Of a stretch of DNA of 9,649 nt, positions 9,045-9,649 are shown one piece after another. The stretch spans positions 1-9,649 of the forward strand of contig JAGCZK010000082.1 in NCBI GenBank assembly GCA_017960065.1, read 5' to 3'. The notes beneath the pieces are model-generated. The model was not told where the DNA came from, searched no databases, and saw nothing but the letters and a program-made list of their open reading frames with translations. This DNA is from Paludibacteraceae bacterium. GTDB taxonomy: Bacteria > Bacteroidota > Bacteroidia > Bacteroidales > Paludibacteraceae. Position 1 is the first letter of the stretch. The number at the start of each line of letters is the position of its first letter. Both the position numbers and the translations under genes were made by a program.

Positions 9045-9649
9045 TTATGGAATGGCCAAAGCCACTTCCGCACCGTCATCCGAGTCTTCCTCCATCGGAT
9101 TCAGCGAAAGCGGCTGTGTCGCACAAGAGTTGTTGTAAGTGGGTAAGATATTGTGACTGGCTGAGATTCCACAACAAGCAAAAATAATCACAGGAATCAA
9201 TCCCAAAAGGATGGACACGCATTCCAGAACCAGAAATGTAACAGCCCTTCGGTGATACTTGTACGCTTCGGGACAATAAGTCTTGATATAATCCTCAAAT
9301 TCGCCATCGGTCAAGACCATACTGCCGTCAACAGCCACATACCGGTACTTTTTGTATTTTTTACCGGGCACGTGTACTTTCTCATACACGAATTTGGGCA
9401 ACTGATTTCCGGACCAACCCATAAACGCATAAACGGGTTGGCCTGTTGCGGCTGACGTTGTTTCTACAACCTCTTGCACTGCGGCATCCGGGAACACTTC
9501 CACGTCACCATTGGAATAGACAATGGTCGCGATATTGGATTTCTTTTCCACATAAGTGGGCCCGTCGGGATTCGACTGTTTTTTGTACTTGACCTCGGAA
9601 TCCGAAATTTCCAAGACCACCGCCTCTATTTTACGGGAATCTCTCGTAA
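9045..9649 (-). CDS. Membrane-associated paralogue sharing the same N-terminal domain, N-terminus off the window
   Basis: The reading frame is open to the right edge (first complete codon at 9647) and gives 200 residues. The internal GTG at 9620 is not the true start, because TRDSRKIEA just upstream aligns with TKDARKIEA of the 275-residue neighbour. About 24 residues, including any signal peptide, are missing. The N-terminal part repeats the shared domain (VVLEISDSEVKYKKQSN, GPTYVEKK, IVYSNGDVEVF). The rest differs: a segment with KKYKKYRYVAVDGSMVLTDGEFEDY, then one hydrophobic stretch (AVTFLVLECVSILLGLIPVIIFACC) likely to span the membrane, and a polar acidic tail (PMEEDSDDGAEVALAIP). The function is unknown. 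It precedes its paralogue by 33 nt on the same strand. Confidence 0.75.
   Translation of the reverse strand, partial: TRDSRKIEAVVLEISDSEVKYKKQSNPDGPTYVEKKSNIATIVYSNGDVEVFPDAAVQEVVETTSAATGQPVYAFMGWSGNQLPKFVYEKVHVPGKKYKKYRYVAVDGSMVLTDGEFEDYIKTYCPEAYKYHRRAVTFLVLECVSILLGLIPVIIFACCGISASHNILPTYNNSCATQPLSLNPMEEDSDDGAEVALAIP

Noticed and set aside
9045..9620. GTG at 9620 as the start of the rightmost gene
   Set aside because: The nine in-frame codons upstream to the edge encode TRDSRKIEA, which matches the paralogue, so the true start lies outside the window.

Overview
The window comes from a member of the Bacteroidota, probably Bacteroidales-like with a fairly GC-rich core genome. Three things suggest this. 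Two promoters match the Bacteroidota pattern, a TTG/TTTG-type -33 element about 20 nt before TAnnTTTG. Gene starts are preceded by A-rich sequence, not a Shine-Dalgarno motif. The proteins are typical of the phylum: a secreted 'DVIVTKDARKIEAKVLE' family and HicB-like small proteins. Every supported gene is on the minus strand, so transcription runs from high to low coordinates.

Left part (1-3319): a leucine operon, leuA-leuC-leuD, with leuD cut by the left edge. leuA/leuC and leuC/leuD each overlap by ATGA. Ahead of leuA is a complete transcription-attenuation leader. It has a Bacteroidota promoter, a 21-codon leader peptide with 5 Leu, 5 Ile and 1 Val, a 1:2 hairpin, a 13-bp 2:3 antiterminator overlapping the leader stop codon, and a strong intrinsic terminator ending 22 nt before leuA. 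This is the most informative regulatory structure in the window.

Middle part (3414-7742): metH (cobalamin-dependent methionine synthase), followed after 3 nt by a polytopic membrane protein of the putative 10TM heavy-metal/manganese exporter family (ArsP_2-like). metH is broken by a single missing G in a short G run near 6151-6153. Both halves are otherwise well conserved, so this is either a very recent mutation or a sequencing error. The MetH is also unusually compact (about 1068 residues when repaired).

Right part (7745-9649): a palindromic repeat of about 92 bp touches the metH promoter. Beyond it lies AT-richer accessory DNA: a small HicB-like protein, a remnant of a second HicB-like gene in another frame, and two tandem paralogues with the same secreted N-terminal domain but different C-termini (a SHOCT-like tail in one, a membrane segment in the other). 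The second paralogue is cut by the right edge. No tRNA, rRNA, CRISPR array, transposase or integrase gene was seen.
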